Made by a program: the position numbers and the translations under genes
Notes under the pieces: generated by a model
The model's input: only the letters and a program-made list of their open reading frames with translations
Databases searched by the model: none
What the model was told of the DNA's origin: nothing
Shown: in pieces, positions 45,890 through 55,752 of the stretch
Numbering within the stretch: the stretch's first letter is position 1
Layout of the letters: each line of letters starts with the position of its first letter
From: Candidatus Kapaibacterium sp.
GTDB lineage: Bacteria > Bacteroidota > Ignavibacteria > Kapaibacteriales > UBA2268
Assembly (NCBI GenBank): GCA_013414795.1
Contig: CP058732.1
Location: forward strand, 2,145,950-2,209,949
DNA: 64,000 nt
Reading direction: 5' to 3'

Positions 45890-47338
45890 ATGAAAATTGA
45901 TTCTTTGCTAGGACATTGCGCCGAAATAGTTAAATTCGTTTCTAAATCAACTTTGGCACCCGACGAACTTATTTCCCAATACTTTCGAGGCAAGAAATAC
46001 ATTGGAAGCAAGGAAAGAAAAATCATCTCTGAAATAGTTTTTATGCATCTCCGCTTTATGGGTCTTTCAAATTTTATATTTGACAACTTATCGATAAAAG
46101 AAACACCAAGCAAAGTCAAAAATTCTGTTGAACTAATAGCGTTATCATTATATGTTATATTACTTTTGTATCCCCAGCAATTGAACACAATTGTTGATAG
46201 CATAGAAAAACTATACAAATGTTCAAATGGTTTAGAGTATCTCCAAATATTTATTATCGACAAAATTCAACCAAACTTTAATATGACTAAATTAAATGTT
46301 TTTCTGGACGAAATCGAAGAGAAATGTAAGGTATTCGACTATACACTTTTACCTAATGAAGATAACTTTCTTGGAATTCTTTCGGCAAGATACAGCATTC
46401 CATCATTCATTTTAAAATCTTGGTTCAATTTCTACCCATCTATTGGTATCAATCCGATTGATATTGCCGAGAGTTTACTTTTTCCTTCGAATTTCACCAT
46501 TCGTTTGAACAACAAAAATTTCACAAGAGATGAAATAATTCAGCGATTGGAAACTGAAAACATTTCTTGTTTTAAAACTAAATATTCTCCTTTTGGCATT
46601 ACAATTACAGAAAGAATAAATCTTCTACAAAATCCGCTATATAATAACGGAACAATTGAAGTTCAAGACGAAGGTAGCCAATTGATTTGCCTCGCTTGCA
46701 ATCCAAACAGAAACGACAAAATACTCGACGCTTGCGCTGGTGCGGGCGGGAAAAGTCTTTTCTTTGCTTTTCTGCAAAACGACTCTGGTTACATTGTTGC
46801 AAACGACATTAACATACTTAAACTTAAAGAGTTGCGTCATCGTGCAAATCGCTCTGGCTTTAAATCTATTCACACCCATCTTTTACAACCTAATGCCAAA
46901 CCAAACAAACTGTTAAAGGAAAATTACTTCGATATTGTGTTGGTCGATGCTCCCTGTTCTGGAATTGGTACTTCAAGACGAAATCCAATGCACAAATGGT
47001 TACTAACACCAAAAAAATTGGAAAAAATCATTCGTAAACAATTAGAACTTTTGGAATATTATTCCAGATTTGTTAAAAAAGATGGAACTCTGGTTTATGC
47101 TACCTGTTCACTTATGCCCGAAGAAAATCAATATGTAACTCAAAAATTCTTGGAAAAAAACAGCAATTTTCAACCAGAGCCTTTATCTTTAACATTTGAC
47201 AAACAAGGTATTGCCTTGCCATTGCTAAAGGAAAATTCCCACGAAATTACTCTTTTGCCACACATTCACGGAACAGATGGTTTCTACATCGCAAAATTCA
47301 GAAAAGCGACAAACTATGTCAATTTTTTTTCACATTAA
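45890..47338 (+). CDS. rsmB: RsmB/NOP2-family rRNA cytosine-C5 methyltransferase
   Basis: 482 residues. The N-terminal helical part resembles the NusB-like domain of RsmB. The methyltransferase core has the SAM motif LDACAGAGGKS, the two catalytic cysteine motifs DAPCSGIGTSRRNP and YATCSLMPEENQ, and VQDEGSQL at its start. It would make m5C in 16S rRNA. It is a single gene on the plus strand. The specific position (967 or another) is assumed from the domain order. Confidence 0.88.
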   Translation: MKIDSLLGHCAEIVKFVSKSTLAPDELISQYFRGKKYIGSKERKIISEIVFMHLRFMGLSNFIFDNLSIKETPSKVKNSVELIALSLYVILLLYPQQLNTIVDSIEKLYKCSNGLEYLQIFIIDKIQPNFNMTKLNVFLDEIEEKCKVFDYTLLPNEDNFLGILSARYSIPSFILKSWFNFYPSIGINPIDIAESLLFPSNFTIRLNNKNFTRDEIIQRLETENISCFKTKYSPFGITITERINLLQNPLYNNGTIEVQDEGSQLICLACNPNRNDKILDACAGAGGKSLFFAFLQNDSGYIVANDINILKLKELRHRANRSGFKSIHTHLLQPNAKPNKLLKENYFDIVLVDAPCSGIGTSRRNPMHKWLLTPKKLEKIIRKQLELLEYYSRFVKKDGTLVYATCSLMPEENQYVTQKFLEKNSNFQPEPLSLTFDKQGIALPLLKENSHEITLLPHIHGTDGFYIAKFRKATNYVNFFSH

Positions 47339-47475
47339 AGTGAATTTTTCTACACTTTTTTACTATACATTCATATAGAAAACAAAAATTTTGTGATTAC
47401 CAATGTGTTTTTTCCTTTTTATGTCCTATTTTTGTCTCACAACTATTTATTCTAATTATTTCATATTTTCGAAAT

Positions 47476-47781
47476 ATGATTTTGAGCGATACAGAAAAAG
47501 AAAATATTATTAGAGTCATATCCCGAAAGATTGACGGGCGGTTGAAAATCTTTATCTATGGTTCACGAATAAGAAACATTGCATCCAAAGAAAGCGATAT
47601 TGATATTCTCATCCTTTCGGAAAAAACCATTTCAAACGAGGCGATTAGAAAAATCAAGATTGAACTATCTGAATCGCTTGGGGGTACAAAAATCGATATC
47701 GTTCAGTCGACTTTTGATAGCAAATCCCCATTTGTGCAATTAATTGAAGATGACGCAGTATTAATATGGGAAAGAACATAG
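47476..47781 (+). CDS. mntA: MntA-type minimal nucleotidyltransferase (antitoxin)
   Basis: 101 residues with the nucleotidyltransferase signature GSX10DXD: Gly29-Ser30 and Asp41, Asp43 in FIYGSRIRNIASKESDIDIL. In the MntA/HepT pairs the MNT protein neutralises the HEPN toxin by adding AMP to its active-site tyrosine. It overlaps the HEPN gene by 16 bp, the usual coupling for this pair. Confidence 0.88.
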   Translation: MILSDTEKENIIRVISRKIDGRLKIFIYGSRIRNIASKESDIDILILSEKTISNEAIRKIKIELSESLGGTKIDIVQSTFDSKSPFVQLIEDDAVLIWERT

Positions 47782-48239
47782 AAAAGGGGAAGTTCAAAGA
47801 ATATGCAAAAGAAATTGTTGATATGCTCGAACGTGCAAAATCTCGATTAATATTCTCTTACAATAAAGTTGCAGACTTTATAAACTCCAAAACCGATTTT
47901 GATGATGACCAGTTGGAAATCATAGAGTCTATGTGTTCACGCTTTGCAAGATTGAACGATATTCTTTTGCAAAAGGCTTTCAGATTTTTAGATATTTATG
48001 AACTTAACGGATATGACTTCTCGGTTCCACACAGAATAAATATGGCAATGAAAAGAAAATTAGTTGATGATGATTTGGAATTTAAATACATAAGGGAATT
48101 GAGAAACGAAATCGCACACAATTATGCCACCGATTACTATATTGAACTATTTAAAGAAATCTACAAATACACTCCAAAACTTCTTGCAATTGTAGATAAG
48201 ACCAAACAATATATAAGGAAAAAGATTATAGGTGAGTAG
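47766..48239 (+). CDS. hepT: HepT-type HEPN ribonuclease toxin
   Basis: 157 residues, helical, with the complete active site RNEIAHNY (Arg113, His118, Tyr120; RX4HXY). The Tyr is the site that MntA modifies in characterised systems. It is a predicted mRNA/tRNA nuclease whose release would halt growth. It ends 4 bp before the convergent mreD stop. Confidence 0.88.
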   Translation: MGKNIEKGKFKEYAKEIVDMLERAKSRLIFSYNKVADFINSKTDFDDDQLEIIESMCSRFARLNDILLQKAFRFLDIYELNGYDFSVPHRINMAMKRKLVDDDLEFKYIRELRNEIAHNYATDYYIELFKEIYKYTPKLLAIVDKTKQYIRKKIIGE

Positions 48240-48242
48240 TTT

Positions 48243-48764
48243 TTACCAAAACTTTCTAATTCTTGTGAAAAAAGTCAAAAAAGTAAAAATAAAAGTGTAA
48301 ATTGTTCCACCAATTAAATACTTGAAGTACATAGACCAAAGATTTGTTTCGGTTAGGTTTATCATTATTAAATAATATATGATATGATGGATAAATATTG
48401 AAAGAAATGAAATCAAAAAAATCTTATTGCTTTTTAATATGTTCCAAAATTCGTTTTCTTTGTAAAAGAAACCTACAATGTAGGCAACTATTGTTTTTGT
48501 GAGAGCATTCACGCCCAGCACATTCATAGATAAATAATCATAAAGCAATCCCACCAAAAAAGCAGAGGACAAGCCTACAAGTTTTCCTTCATAAAGTGTA
48601 ATCCAAATAACCAGTAGAACAATGAAATCTGGTGTAACTCCTTTAATTGAGATTAAAAATGAAAAGGATAACTGTAAAACACAAATCAAAAGTGTTGCAA
48701 TCGAATAGTAAATAAATTTTGAAAGAAAATTCTTTTTCGTGGCAGTTACCCCAAGGTCTTTCAT
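48243..48764 (-). CDS. mreD: Rod shape-determining protein MreD
   Basis: 173 residues with about five membrane helices and the family pattern GVTPDFIVLLVIWITLYEGKLVGLSSAFLVGLLYDYLS. It anchors the elongasome at the inner membrane. It is the last gene of mreB-mreC-mreD, overlapping mreC by four bases. Calling depends on pattern and context because MreD is poorly conserved. Confidence 0.85.
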   Translation of the reverse strand: MKDLGVTATKKNFLSKFIYYSIATLLICVLQLSFSFLISIKGVTPDFIVLLVIWITLYEGKLVGLSSAFLVGLLYDYLSMNVLGVNALTKTIVAYIVGFFYKENEFWNILKSNKIFLISFLSIFIHHIIYYLIMINLTETNLWSMYFKYLIGGTIYTFIFTFLTFFTRIRKFW

Positions 48765-49696
48765 TTCTTCTCAATATTTTTTAGGCTGTCTTGTTTCTTT
48801 TTTTCTCTCATTAACAATTGAGGTTGCAACTTTTGAGATTTTTCGGGTGGTTTGTTCAATTCCTTCAATCTTTCCTCATATTCTGTTATAAGTTTGATAA
48901 TTTCCTCATCATTAACACTTTTTATAACAAAAACTTCCTCAATAATAGAAAAATTCACAAATGGCTTAATCTCTATTACGCTAAAAAGTTCGCCTTCTTC
49001 CTCCTTCTTGGAAGCAACGATACCAATTGGTATGTTTGGTACAAATTTTAGGCTATGTTTAGAGGTAACAATAGTGTCTCCAACTTTAATATCGAGGAAT
49101 TTCACAACATCACGCAAAAGCAATCGGTTTGAACCATCCCAATTGACAACACCAAGCACACCGCTTCGCAAATCGATAGCGGGAACTTTAACATTAGCAT
49201 TGGTAATGAGTTCAACCAAGGAGTAATTATCCCCACAAAGAGCAATAGAACCGACCAACCCAGCATCGTTTCGGACGGTCATAAACTTTTTAAGACCGTT
49301 TTTCTTGCCTTTGTCTATTATTGCAAAGTTCCGCAAATCTATACTCAAAGTACCAATAACGCTTGCAACTTCAACTGGATATTCGAGCCTTTGTTTCAAT
49401 CCAAGCAAATTCCTAAGTGTTTGGTTTTCTATTTCAGCAATTCTTGCGTTCATTACTTTTTGATAAAGATTTAGGTTAAGTTCTCTTAAAGCAGAGTTCT
49501 CGCTTTTCAAGGCAGAAATATTCGGAATTAAGAAAAAATTCTTTTGAAACCATCCAATGGAGGCAACAACTAAAGTTCTAAATCCACCAATTTTATTAAT
49601 ATCTCCTAACAAAATCAGAGAAAGTGAAATAAAAAGGAACCCTAAAAAAACAAAATGCTCCTTAAATTTTAAAATGAAATAAACAAATTTTTGCAT
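48761..49696 (-). CDS. mreC: Rod shape-determining protein MreC
   Basis: 311 residues. One N-terminal membrane helix, a coiled coil (about 60-100), then the beta-barrel part with EVASVIGTLSIDLRNFAIIDKGKKNGLKKFMTV and DAGLVGSIALCG. A charged Lys/Glu/Gln-rich tail of 40 residues ends the protein. It scaffolds cell-wall synthesis enzymes in the periplasm. It lies 12 bp downstream of mreB. Confidence 0.92.
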   Translation of the reverse strand: MQKFVYFILKFKEHFVFLGFLFISLSLILLGDINKIGGFRTLVVASIGWFQKNFFLIPNISALKSENSALRELNLNLYQKVMNARIAEIENQTLRNLLGLKQRLEYPVEVASVIGTLSIDLRNFAIIDKGKKNGLKKFMTVRNDAGLVGSIALCGDNYSLVELITNANVKVPAIDLRSGVLGVVNWDGSNRLLLRDVVKFLDIKVGDTIVTSKHSLKFVPNIPIGIVASKKEEEGELFSVIEIKPFVNFSIIEEVFVIKSVNDEEIIKLITEYEERLKELNKPPEKSQKLQPQLLMREKKKQDSLKNIEKK

Positions 49697-49708
49697 AAAA
49701 TTTTAAGA

Positions 49709-50731
49709 TTAGTACCTAACCCCTCGAATTAATACTTGTGAATAAGCAGAAATATTTTCAAGTACTTTGCCAGCACCAAGTACGACCGACTTCAACGGGT
49801 CCTCGGTAATATGAACTGGAAGACTGGTTCGCTCCTCAAGTAATTTATCAATCCCTTTGAGCAAAGCACCACCGCCATTAAGAACAATCCCATTGTTGTA
49901 AATATCGGAGGAGAGTTCTGGAGGCGTTCGTTCAAGCAATCTAAGAATAGCATTTACAATTTCTTCCAATGTTGGCAACAATGCCTTTCGCACTTCCTCC
50001 GACGTCGAAACAATCGATTTTGGTAAGCCATTTACAAGGTTTCTTCCAGTAACTTCAAATTCTGCTTCCTCTTCCAACGGATATGCCGAACCAATCTCTA
50101 TTTTAATGTTCTCTGCAGTTGTATCGCCTATTAAAATATTATGTTCTTTCTTAAAGTAATTTTTAATTGCCTCGGTCATTTCATCGCCAGCAATTTTTAT
50201 CGACTCGGAAACTACTACGCCAGAGAGCGAAATTACTGCAATTTCGGTTGTTCCCCCGCCAATATCGACAATCAAATTTCCTTTCGGCTCGGAAACATTT
50301 ATTCCAGCACCAATTGCTCCTGCCATTGGTTCACTAATAAGATAGACTTCCTTGGCACCAGCGTGTTCACAACTATCACGCACAGCCCTTTTTTCAACTT
50401 CGGTAATTCCTTGGGGAACGCAAACAACAACCTTCCTTACATAATGCCACGCAGGAGTCACGTTCTTTATCAACAAGCGAAGCATATTTTCCGTGATTTC
50501 AAAATCGGCAATTGCTCCATCTTGCAAAGGGCGAATTATTTGTATATCTCTTGGAGTTCGTCCAAGCATTTCCTTTGCTTTCTTTCCAACAGCAATGATA
50601 TTTTTCGAAATTCGATTAAATGCAACTATCGACGGTTCGTTCAAAACTATTTTGTTTTCGCCAGCAAGATAAATCAACGTGTTGGCGGTTCCAAGGTCTA
50701 TTGCTAAGTCTGCGCTAAGGAAACCAATCAT
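49709..50731 (-). CDS. mreB: Rod shape-determining protein MreB
   Basis: 340 residues, an actin-like ATPase. Phosphate-binding motifs are visible: DLAIDLGTANTLIYL at the N-terminus, NLIVDIGGGTTEIAVISL in the middle and NGIVLNGGGALLKGID near the C-terminus. Normal length. It directs rod-shaped growth, and its presence with MreCD suggests rod-shaped cells. Confidence 0.97.
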   Translation of the reverse strand: MIGFLSADLAIDLGTANTLIYLAGENKIVLNEPSIVAFNRISKNIIAVGKKAKEMLGRTPRDIQIIRPLQDGAIADFEITENMLRLLIKNVTPAWHYVRKVVVCVPQGITEVEKRAVRDSCEHAGAKEVYLISEPMAGAIGAGINVSEPKGNLIVDIGGGTTEIAVISLSGVVVSESIKIAGDEMTEAIKNYFKKEHNILIGDTTAENIKIEIGSAYPLEEEAEFEVTGRNLVNGLPKSIVSTSEEVRKALLPTLEEIVNAILRLLERTPPELSSDIYNNGIVLNGGGALLKGIDKLLEERTSLPVHITEDPLKSVVLGAGKVLENISAYSQVLIRGVRY

Positions 50732-50821
50732 TTTATTCTCAATGTGAAAAATAAATTACAAAATTAGTAGAATTTTTTTGAATACAATTTTTTATTTTTG
50801 AATTGAATTTTAGGAGAGAAA

Positions 50822-51448
50822 ATGAAGAAAATTGTCTATCTTTTGATTTTTTTGAATATTTATTATCTCTTGTCCCAAGAACAAGGCTTAATACAGCAAG
50901 CCTACGAAAGTTTTCAGAAAAAAGACTATCAGAAGGCAATAGAATTGTACTCGGAAGTTCTTCAAAAGCATAACACCTATGCTCCTGCCTTCTACGGTCG
51001 GGGACTTGCCTACGCCAAACTTGACCAATATAATTCTGCAATCAAAGATTTTGAAAATGCAATTCGATATGACAAAACACTTTCCGAGGCATACTACGCA
51101 AAGTCAATTTGCGAAATCAAACTTGGATTGAACGAACAAGCAATGAATTCTATTAACTCCGCAATTGAAATCACAAAAACCAAACCCGAGTATTATTACA
51201 CACGTGGGTTAATATATTACTATCAAAAAAACTGGGAACGCTCGATTTCCGATTTTAGCAAGGCTATTGATATCGACCCCAATTTCGGTCTTGCATACTA
51301 CGCCCGAGGTTCCGCTTATTACTTTTTAAAACAGAAAAACAACGCCATTCAAGACTACGAAAGATACATTAAAATAAGCGGAAATAAACACAACCTTGCT
51401 AACGAGGCTCAAAGATTGATAAATGTATTACAACAACCCGAGGATTAA
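50822..51448 (+). CDS. Secreted tetratricopeptide-repeat protein
   Basis: 208 residues. A signal peptide or lone N-terminal helix (KKIVYLLIFLNIYYLLS) is followed by at least five TPR units, for example AFYGRGLAYAKLDQYNSAIKDFENAI and AYYARGSAYYFLKQKNNAIQDYERYI. TPRs bind partner proteins, here probably in the periplasm. GGAGAG precedes the ATG. The next gene begins one base after its stop, so it is likely operonic with the outer-membrane protein. Confidence 0.85.
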   Translation: MKKIVYLLIFLNIYYLLSQEQGLIQQAYESFQKKDYQKAIELYSEVLQKHNTYAPAFYGRGLAYAKLDQYNSAIKDFENAIRYDKTLSEAYYAKSICEIKLGLNEQAMNSINSAIEITKTKPEYYYTRGLIYYYQKNWERSISDFSKAIDIDPNFGLAYYARGSAYYFLKQKNNAIQDYERYIKISGNKHNLANEAQRLINVLQQPED

Positions 51449-51449
51449 T

Positions 51450-53113
51450 ATGAATTACTTCAAGTCTTTTTTTTTCTCTGCTTTTTCTTGATAATTTCTT
51501 CTTTTCGAACTTTTAGTCAATCATTTCTCGAAAATCTCCAAATTGGTGGCAGTTTCCAATCCGATTCTTATCTTTATTTAAAAGACTCTACGATTGAATC
51601 TGCAGAAGCACCAGAAAAGATTCTTTCAAATAATTATCTTTTCTTGACAATTTCTACAAACAATATCAATCTGGATTTGCGTTACGAAAGTTACCAAAAT
51701 CCAATTCTTGGGTTCGACCCAAGATATCAAGGCTCTGGTATTGCCTATCGTTCGCTATCATACAAAGGCGACTTAATTGGGATAACGGTTGGAAACTTTT
51801 ACGAGCAATTTGGTAGCGGAATGATTTTCAGAGCATACGAAGAACGGAATTTGGGTATTGACAACTCAATCGATGGAGCCAAAATTGAAGTTACGCCAAC
51901 AGAGGGACTTACATTCAAGGGTTTAATTGGCAAACAGCGGTATTTCTGGTCGACAAGCAAAGCAATTGTTCGAGGTGCAGACGCAGAGTTTACTTTGTCA
52001 AATTTATTCCCCAAAATTTTTGAAAATATTCCTATTACAATTGGCGGAAGTTTAGTAAGTCGCTACCAGCCAGATTTGGATTCGAAGTACAAACTCCCAG
52101 CAAATGTTCTGGCTTATTCAACAAGATTTGAAATTTACTTGAATTGGTTTTCTGCAAATTTTGAATTTGCCCACAAAGTGAACGACCCAACCTATCGAAA
52201 CAAATTCACATACAATGATGGCAATGGTATAAATCTTAACTTATCCGCATTCACCGAAGGGTTTTCGATTCTTATAAATGCCCACAGATACGACAATATC
52301 GAATTCCGCACGGATAGAGAAGCCAAAGGGCTTGAATTGTTCTTAAACTATTTGCCATCTGCAACTAAACAACACCAATATTCTTTGCCTGCATTTTATT
52401 CCCCATCGACTCAAGGAAACGGCGAGGTTGGATTTCAAACCGAAATTAATTACACAATCCCAAAATCCAACAAAATTTTCGGCGGTGAATTCGAAACAAA
52501 TTTAAACGCTGGTTTCTCATTAATTAAATCTATCGACACAACAAGGACCGACGAATTTCATTACAATAGCAAATTCTGGGGAATTGGGAAAGACTTATTC
52601 TATCAAGATTTCTTCCTGGAAATTCGTCGTCGGCTCTCGCACTCATTTGAATTAAAACTTGCTTACATTGACCAAATTTACAACAAAGATGTTATGGAAA
52701 ACGAAGGTTCCCCGTTATTTGGAAAAGTTAAAAACAAAACAATTGTCGGAGAATTCATTTATTCATTCGACAAAAGAAACACGCTCCGTTGCGAAATCCA
52801 ACATATGTGGTCTAAAAATGATAGTACAGTTACCAGCGAAGATAAGAAAAACGGCAATTGGTTCGCTTTTTTGTTGGAGCATTCAATCGCACCACATTGG
52901 TATATTTCTCTGCTCGACCATTGGAACTACGGCAACGAAAATGAAAAATTCAGAGTGCATTATTTAAAACTGCTTCTAACCTATATTCATAATACGACAA
53001 GAATTTCTGCTGGATTTGGAAGGGATGCTGGTGGCATTGTCTGTATCGGAGGTGTTTGTCGGGCAGTTCCAATATCATATGGCTTTAGTCTTTCGGTTAC
53101 AACTTCATTTTAG
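51450..53113 (+). CDS. DUF6029-like outer-membrane protein with frameshift in a poly-T tract
   Basis: The main frame (from a TTG at 51488) encodes 541 residues of beta-barrel type, with YLFLTISTNNINLDLRYESYQNP, YKGDLIGITVGNFYEQFGSG and a strand-rich C-terminus ending in Phe (SVTTSF), as in outer-membrane barrels. The natural start seems to be the ATG at 51450, preceded by GAGG, which would give a signal peptide (MNYFKSFFFLCFFLIISSF). That frame is broken by one missing T in the nine-T run at 51467-51475; ten Ts would join it to the main frame. It may be a sequencing error or a phase-variable switch. Its role is unknown. Confidence 0.75.
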
Positions 53114-53122
53114 GGAGGGTAT

Positions 53123-53968
53123 ATGAAACACATAATCAAATTAGCAACTTTGCTGTTAATTATCGGATTCATTGGTTGTGATAAGATTGAACCACCATAT
53201 CTTGAAAACCCAAGTAATGTCGACACAAATAAATATGAACAAAAAATATTGCTCGAAGAATATACTGGGTTTAGATGTGGTAATTGCCCAGAAGCAACTG
53301 AAATTGCTCACTCATTAAAGGAAAAGTATCCGAACAATGTTATACTTTTGTCCGTACACGCTGGTGGCTATGCAAAACCAACGTCAGCCCATCCCTATGA
53401 TTTTAGAACCCCAATCGGAGATGAATTGGACAATTTTTTTGGTTGTAGTATGGCTGGCAACCCCAATGGAATGGTCAACAGAGTTGGCTTTCCAACCAAA
53501 TCTCACATCCTTCGAGAAGGGCAATGGGAATCGGCAATTTTGAATCTGATACCCAAAAAGCCAAAAATGAACATTTCACTCAACGTGTCATATAATGCAA
53601 CTACTCGCAAAATCACTGCTAATGTTGAAATTCATCTTCTGGAACCAAGTTCGCCCAACTACCATTTGTGCGTTTATCTTGCCGAGGATAGTGTGGTTCA
53701 ATATCAACGAGACGATAGACTTTCACCGCCAGATGTTGAAAATTACGTACATAACAATGTTTTACGAGGAGGATTAACTTCAACCTGGGGCGAGCCAATT
53801 TCTGAAAGTATTTTGCAAGCAGGAAGCAAAGTTTATAAATCATTTGAATATGTTATTCCAACAAATAAAGATTGGCGTCCAGAGAAGTTGAAGATAATTG
53901 CATTCGTCCACGACAAGGATAATACTTTCGAAATTCTACAAGTCGAAGAAAAGCCCCTTTTTCCATAA
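53123..53968 (+). CDS. Omp28-related outer-membrane lipoprotein
   Basis: 281 residues. Lipoprotein signal peptide with the Cys in GFIGCDK. The N-terminal domain is thioredoxin-like, ILLEEYTGFRCGNCPEATEIA with a CXXC motif, followed by NVILLSVHAGGYAKP, typical of the Omp28 family first described in Porphyromonas. The C-terminal half is a beta-sandwich. It may act in periplasmic or surface redox or adhesion. It is 9 bp after the DUF6029-like gene and overlaps the next gene by one base, so the genes at 50822-55683 form one likely operon. Confidence 0.85.
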   Translation: MKHIIKLATLLLIIGFIGCDKIEPPYLENPSNVDTNKYEQKILLEEYTGFRCGNCPEATEIAHSLKEKYPNNVILLSVHAGGYAKPTSAHPYDFRTPIGDELDNFFGCSMAGNPNGMVNRVGFPTKSHILREGQWESAILNLIPKKPKMNISLNVSYNATTRKITANVEIHLLEPSSPNYHLCVYLAEDSVVQYQRDDRLSPPDVENYVHNNVLRGGLTSTWGEPISESILQAGSKVYKSFEYVIPTNKDWRPEKLKIIAFVHDKDNTFEILQVEEKPLFP

Positions 53969-55683
53969 TGAGCAAGACCGATACAAATTTTATTAGTTTT
54001 TCGCTTCTTGTCCTTTTATTTATTGTACTCATTTTCAATATTGAACTTGGCGAAGTTCAACCTTGGGACGAAGGGCTTTACGCTTATCGAGCAAGAGCGA
54101 TTCTTGAATCAAACCAATGGTGGGACCAATCAAGCGTTTCTCTTGGCGGGTTATATTCATCGACATACCCACCACTGGTACCCTGGATGATTGCTTTGAA
54201 TTTACAAATTTTTGGTGAAAATCTTTTTGCAATACGAATATTCTCCGTTCTTTGTTCTACTTTTGCAATTTTCTTATTTGTGTTTTTCCTTTCCAAGCAA
54301 TTCGACTATCTAATTACTTTCCTTGTAGGATTAAATTTATTACTTTCCAGCCATTGGCTATTTTACTCTCGGCAAGGAATGACCGATATTCCTTTGCTTT
54401 TTTTCATCCTTTCAAACATAATTGTAACTGTAAAATTTCTTGAAGAACAATATAAAACAAAACAACTTGTTTTGGGTTTGCTTATTTCATTTACATTTTT
54501 TTTAGGATTAATGACCAAAATCGTACTATCTTTTATTCCTTTGCTCACACTTATTTTTGTCTACCGTTACTTTCCAAAAAAAATATTTTTAAAGACCTTG
54601 ATTTTTTACGCATTGGGGCTTCTTTTGGCTATGCCTTGGTATTTTTTTATGAGTATGAAATATGGAACAACATTTATTTCGTCGCTGTTTCCACCCCATT
54701 TGTTCAGTATTGTAGAGGAAAATCGTAAATCTTTAGGATTTTTTTATTACATCAATCAAATTTTAATCTCCAACCCATTTTTGGTGCTTTCTTTTTTCAG
54801 TATTTTTATTCGGTTTAAATCGAAAAAGTTTCTGAATTTATTCTTTTCTGGCAACATTGTTTCCGACATATTCTTCTTTTGGTTTCTTTCTGGTTTATTA
54901 ATTTTTTCGCTTGCTCCAACTAAACTACCTCATTACACACTCTATTTACTGCCCCCCGCATTCTTTTTAATTTGTGAACTTATTTCACTACATTACAACA
55001 ATTTAAAACTAAAAGAAAAGACTTTCCTTATAATTGCAGTTTTATTCAATCTTTTTTGGTTTTTCACACCATCATTTCGTCAATCAATCAAAGAAATGAA
55101 CTTTGAAACTCCAATAATATCTATTGCATTGCTTTTGGTTGCAATTTCTATAATCGGATTTATTTATTTTCAAGAACGTAAACGTAAAATTGATTTCCTT
55201 TCTTCCCAACAACTTATTACAACACTATTTTATATTATTTCAAGTCTCCTCCTTGTGCTGTCTATAATAAATTTCGCAAGCAACCCAACTGGGAAAGTTT
55301 TTGGAGGCGAACGGGTATCAAAATTTCTTATGAACCACAAAATTGAATCATTTGTGTACCTCTTCCACAAAGCAAACGATTCCGATACACTTAACCCACA
55401 AATTGCCTGGTATTCGCACGGTAAATATTTTGGCATAAATAAAAGTAAAGGTACCGTTTTCTTGGCTCTTCCAATCAATAAAATTGGGCTAAACGAACTC
55501 AAGCAACTACAAAAATATCCCAACTTTGTAGTTGTTTACTATATATCCTCACCAAAACTTCCAGCAAAAATTATTGTCGACGAGTTAATCCCAGAAAGAG
55601 ATATTTTGTTACTTACTCCAAATTATATTATTTTCGGAAGAAAAGTAAGGGAAAGCAAGGAAATAAACAAAAAATTAATATAA
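53968..55683 (+). CDS. GT39/ArnT-type membrane glycosyltransferase
   Basis: 571 residues. The first periplasmic loop has the family motif PWDEGLYAYRARAILES (the catalytic aspartate in WDEG), followed by YPPLVPWMIALNLQIFGEN. About a dozen membrane helices and a C-terminal periplasmic part follow. Such enzymes move a sugar from a polyprenyl-phosphate carrier to lipid A or to proteins. The acceptor here is unknown. It is the last gene of the operon that begins with the TPR protein. Confidence 0.85.
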   Translation: MSKTDTNFISFSLLVLLFIVLIFNIELGEVQPWDEGLYAYRARAILESNQWWDQSSVSLGGLYSSTYPPLVPWMIALNLQIFGENLFAIRIFSVLCSTFAIFLFVFFLSKQFDYLITFLVGLNLLLSSHWLFYSRQGMTDIPLLFFILSNIIVTVKFLEEQYKTKQLVLGLLISFTFFLGLMTKIVLSFIPLLTLIFVYRYFPKKIFLKTLIFYALGLLLAMPWYFFMSMKYGTTFISSLFPPHLFSIVEENRKSLGFFYYINQILISNPFLVLSFFSIFIRFKSKKFLNLFFSGNIVSDIFFFWFLSGLLIFSLAPTKLPHYTLYLLPPAFFLICELISLHYNNLKLKEKTFLIIAVLFNLFWFFTPSFRQSIKEMNFETPIISIALLLVAISIIGFIYFQERKRKIDFLSSQQLITTLFYIISSLLLVLSIINFASNPTGKVFGGERVSKFLMNHKIESFVYLFHKANDSDTLNPQIAWYSHGKYFGINKSKGTVFLALPINKIGLNELKQLQKYPNFVVVYYISSPKLPAKIIVDELIPERDILLLTPNYIIFGRKVRESKEINKKLI

Positions 55684-55687
55684 AAGT

Positions 55688-55711
55688 GGCAAATCCCCCC
55701 CTTGATTTGCC
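55688..55711. terminator. Possible terminator hairpin between the GT39 and flagellin genes
   Basis: GGCAAATC (55688-55695) pairs perfectly with GATTTGCC (55704-55711). The minus side is followed by ACTTTTATA and so could end the flagellin transcript; the plus side has no T run. The two genes converge here. Confidence 0.5.
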
Positions 55712-55752
55712 TTGATTCGAGGTGTCGGTAGGAGTTGGTAGGAAAGTTTATG

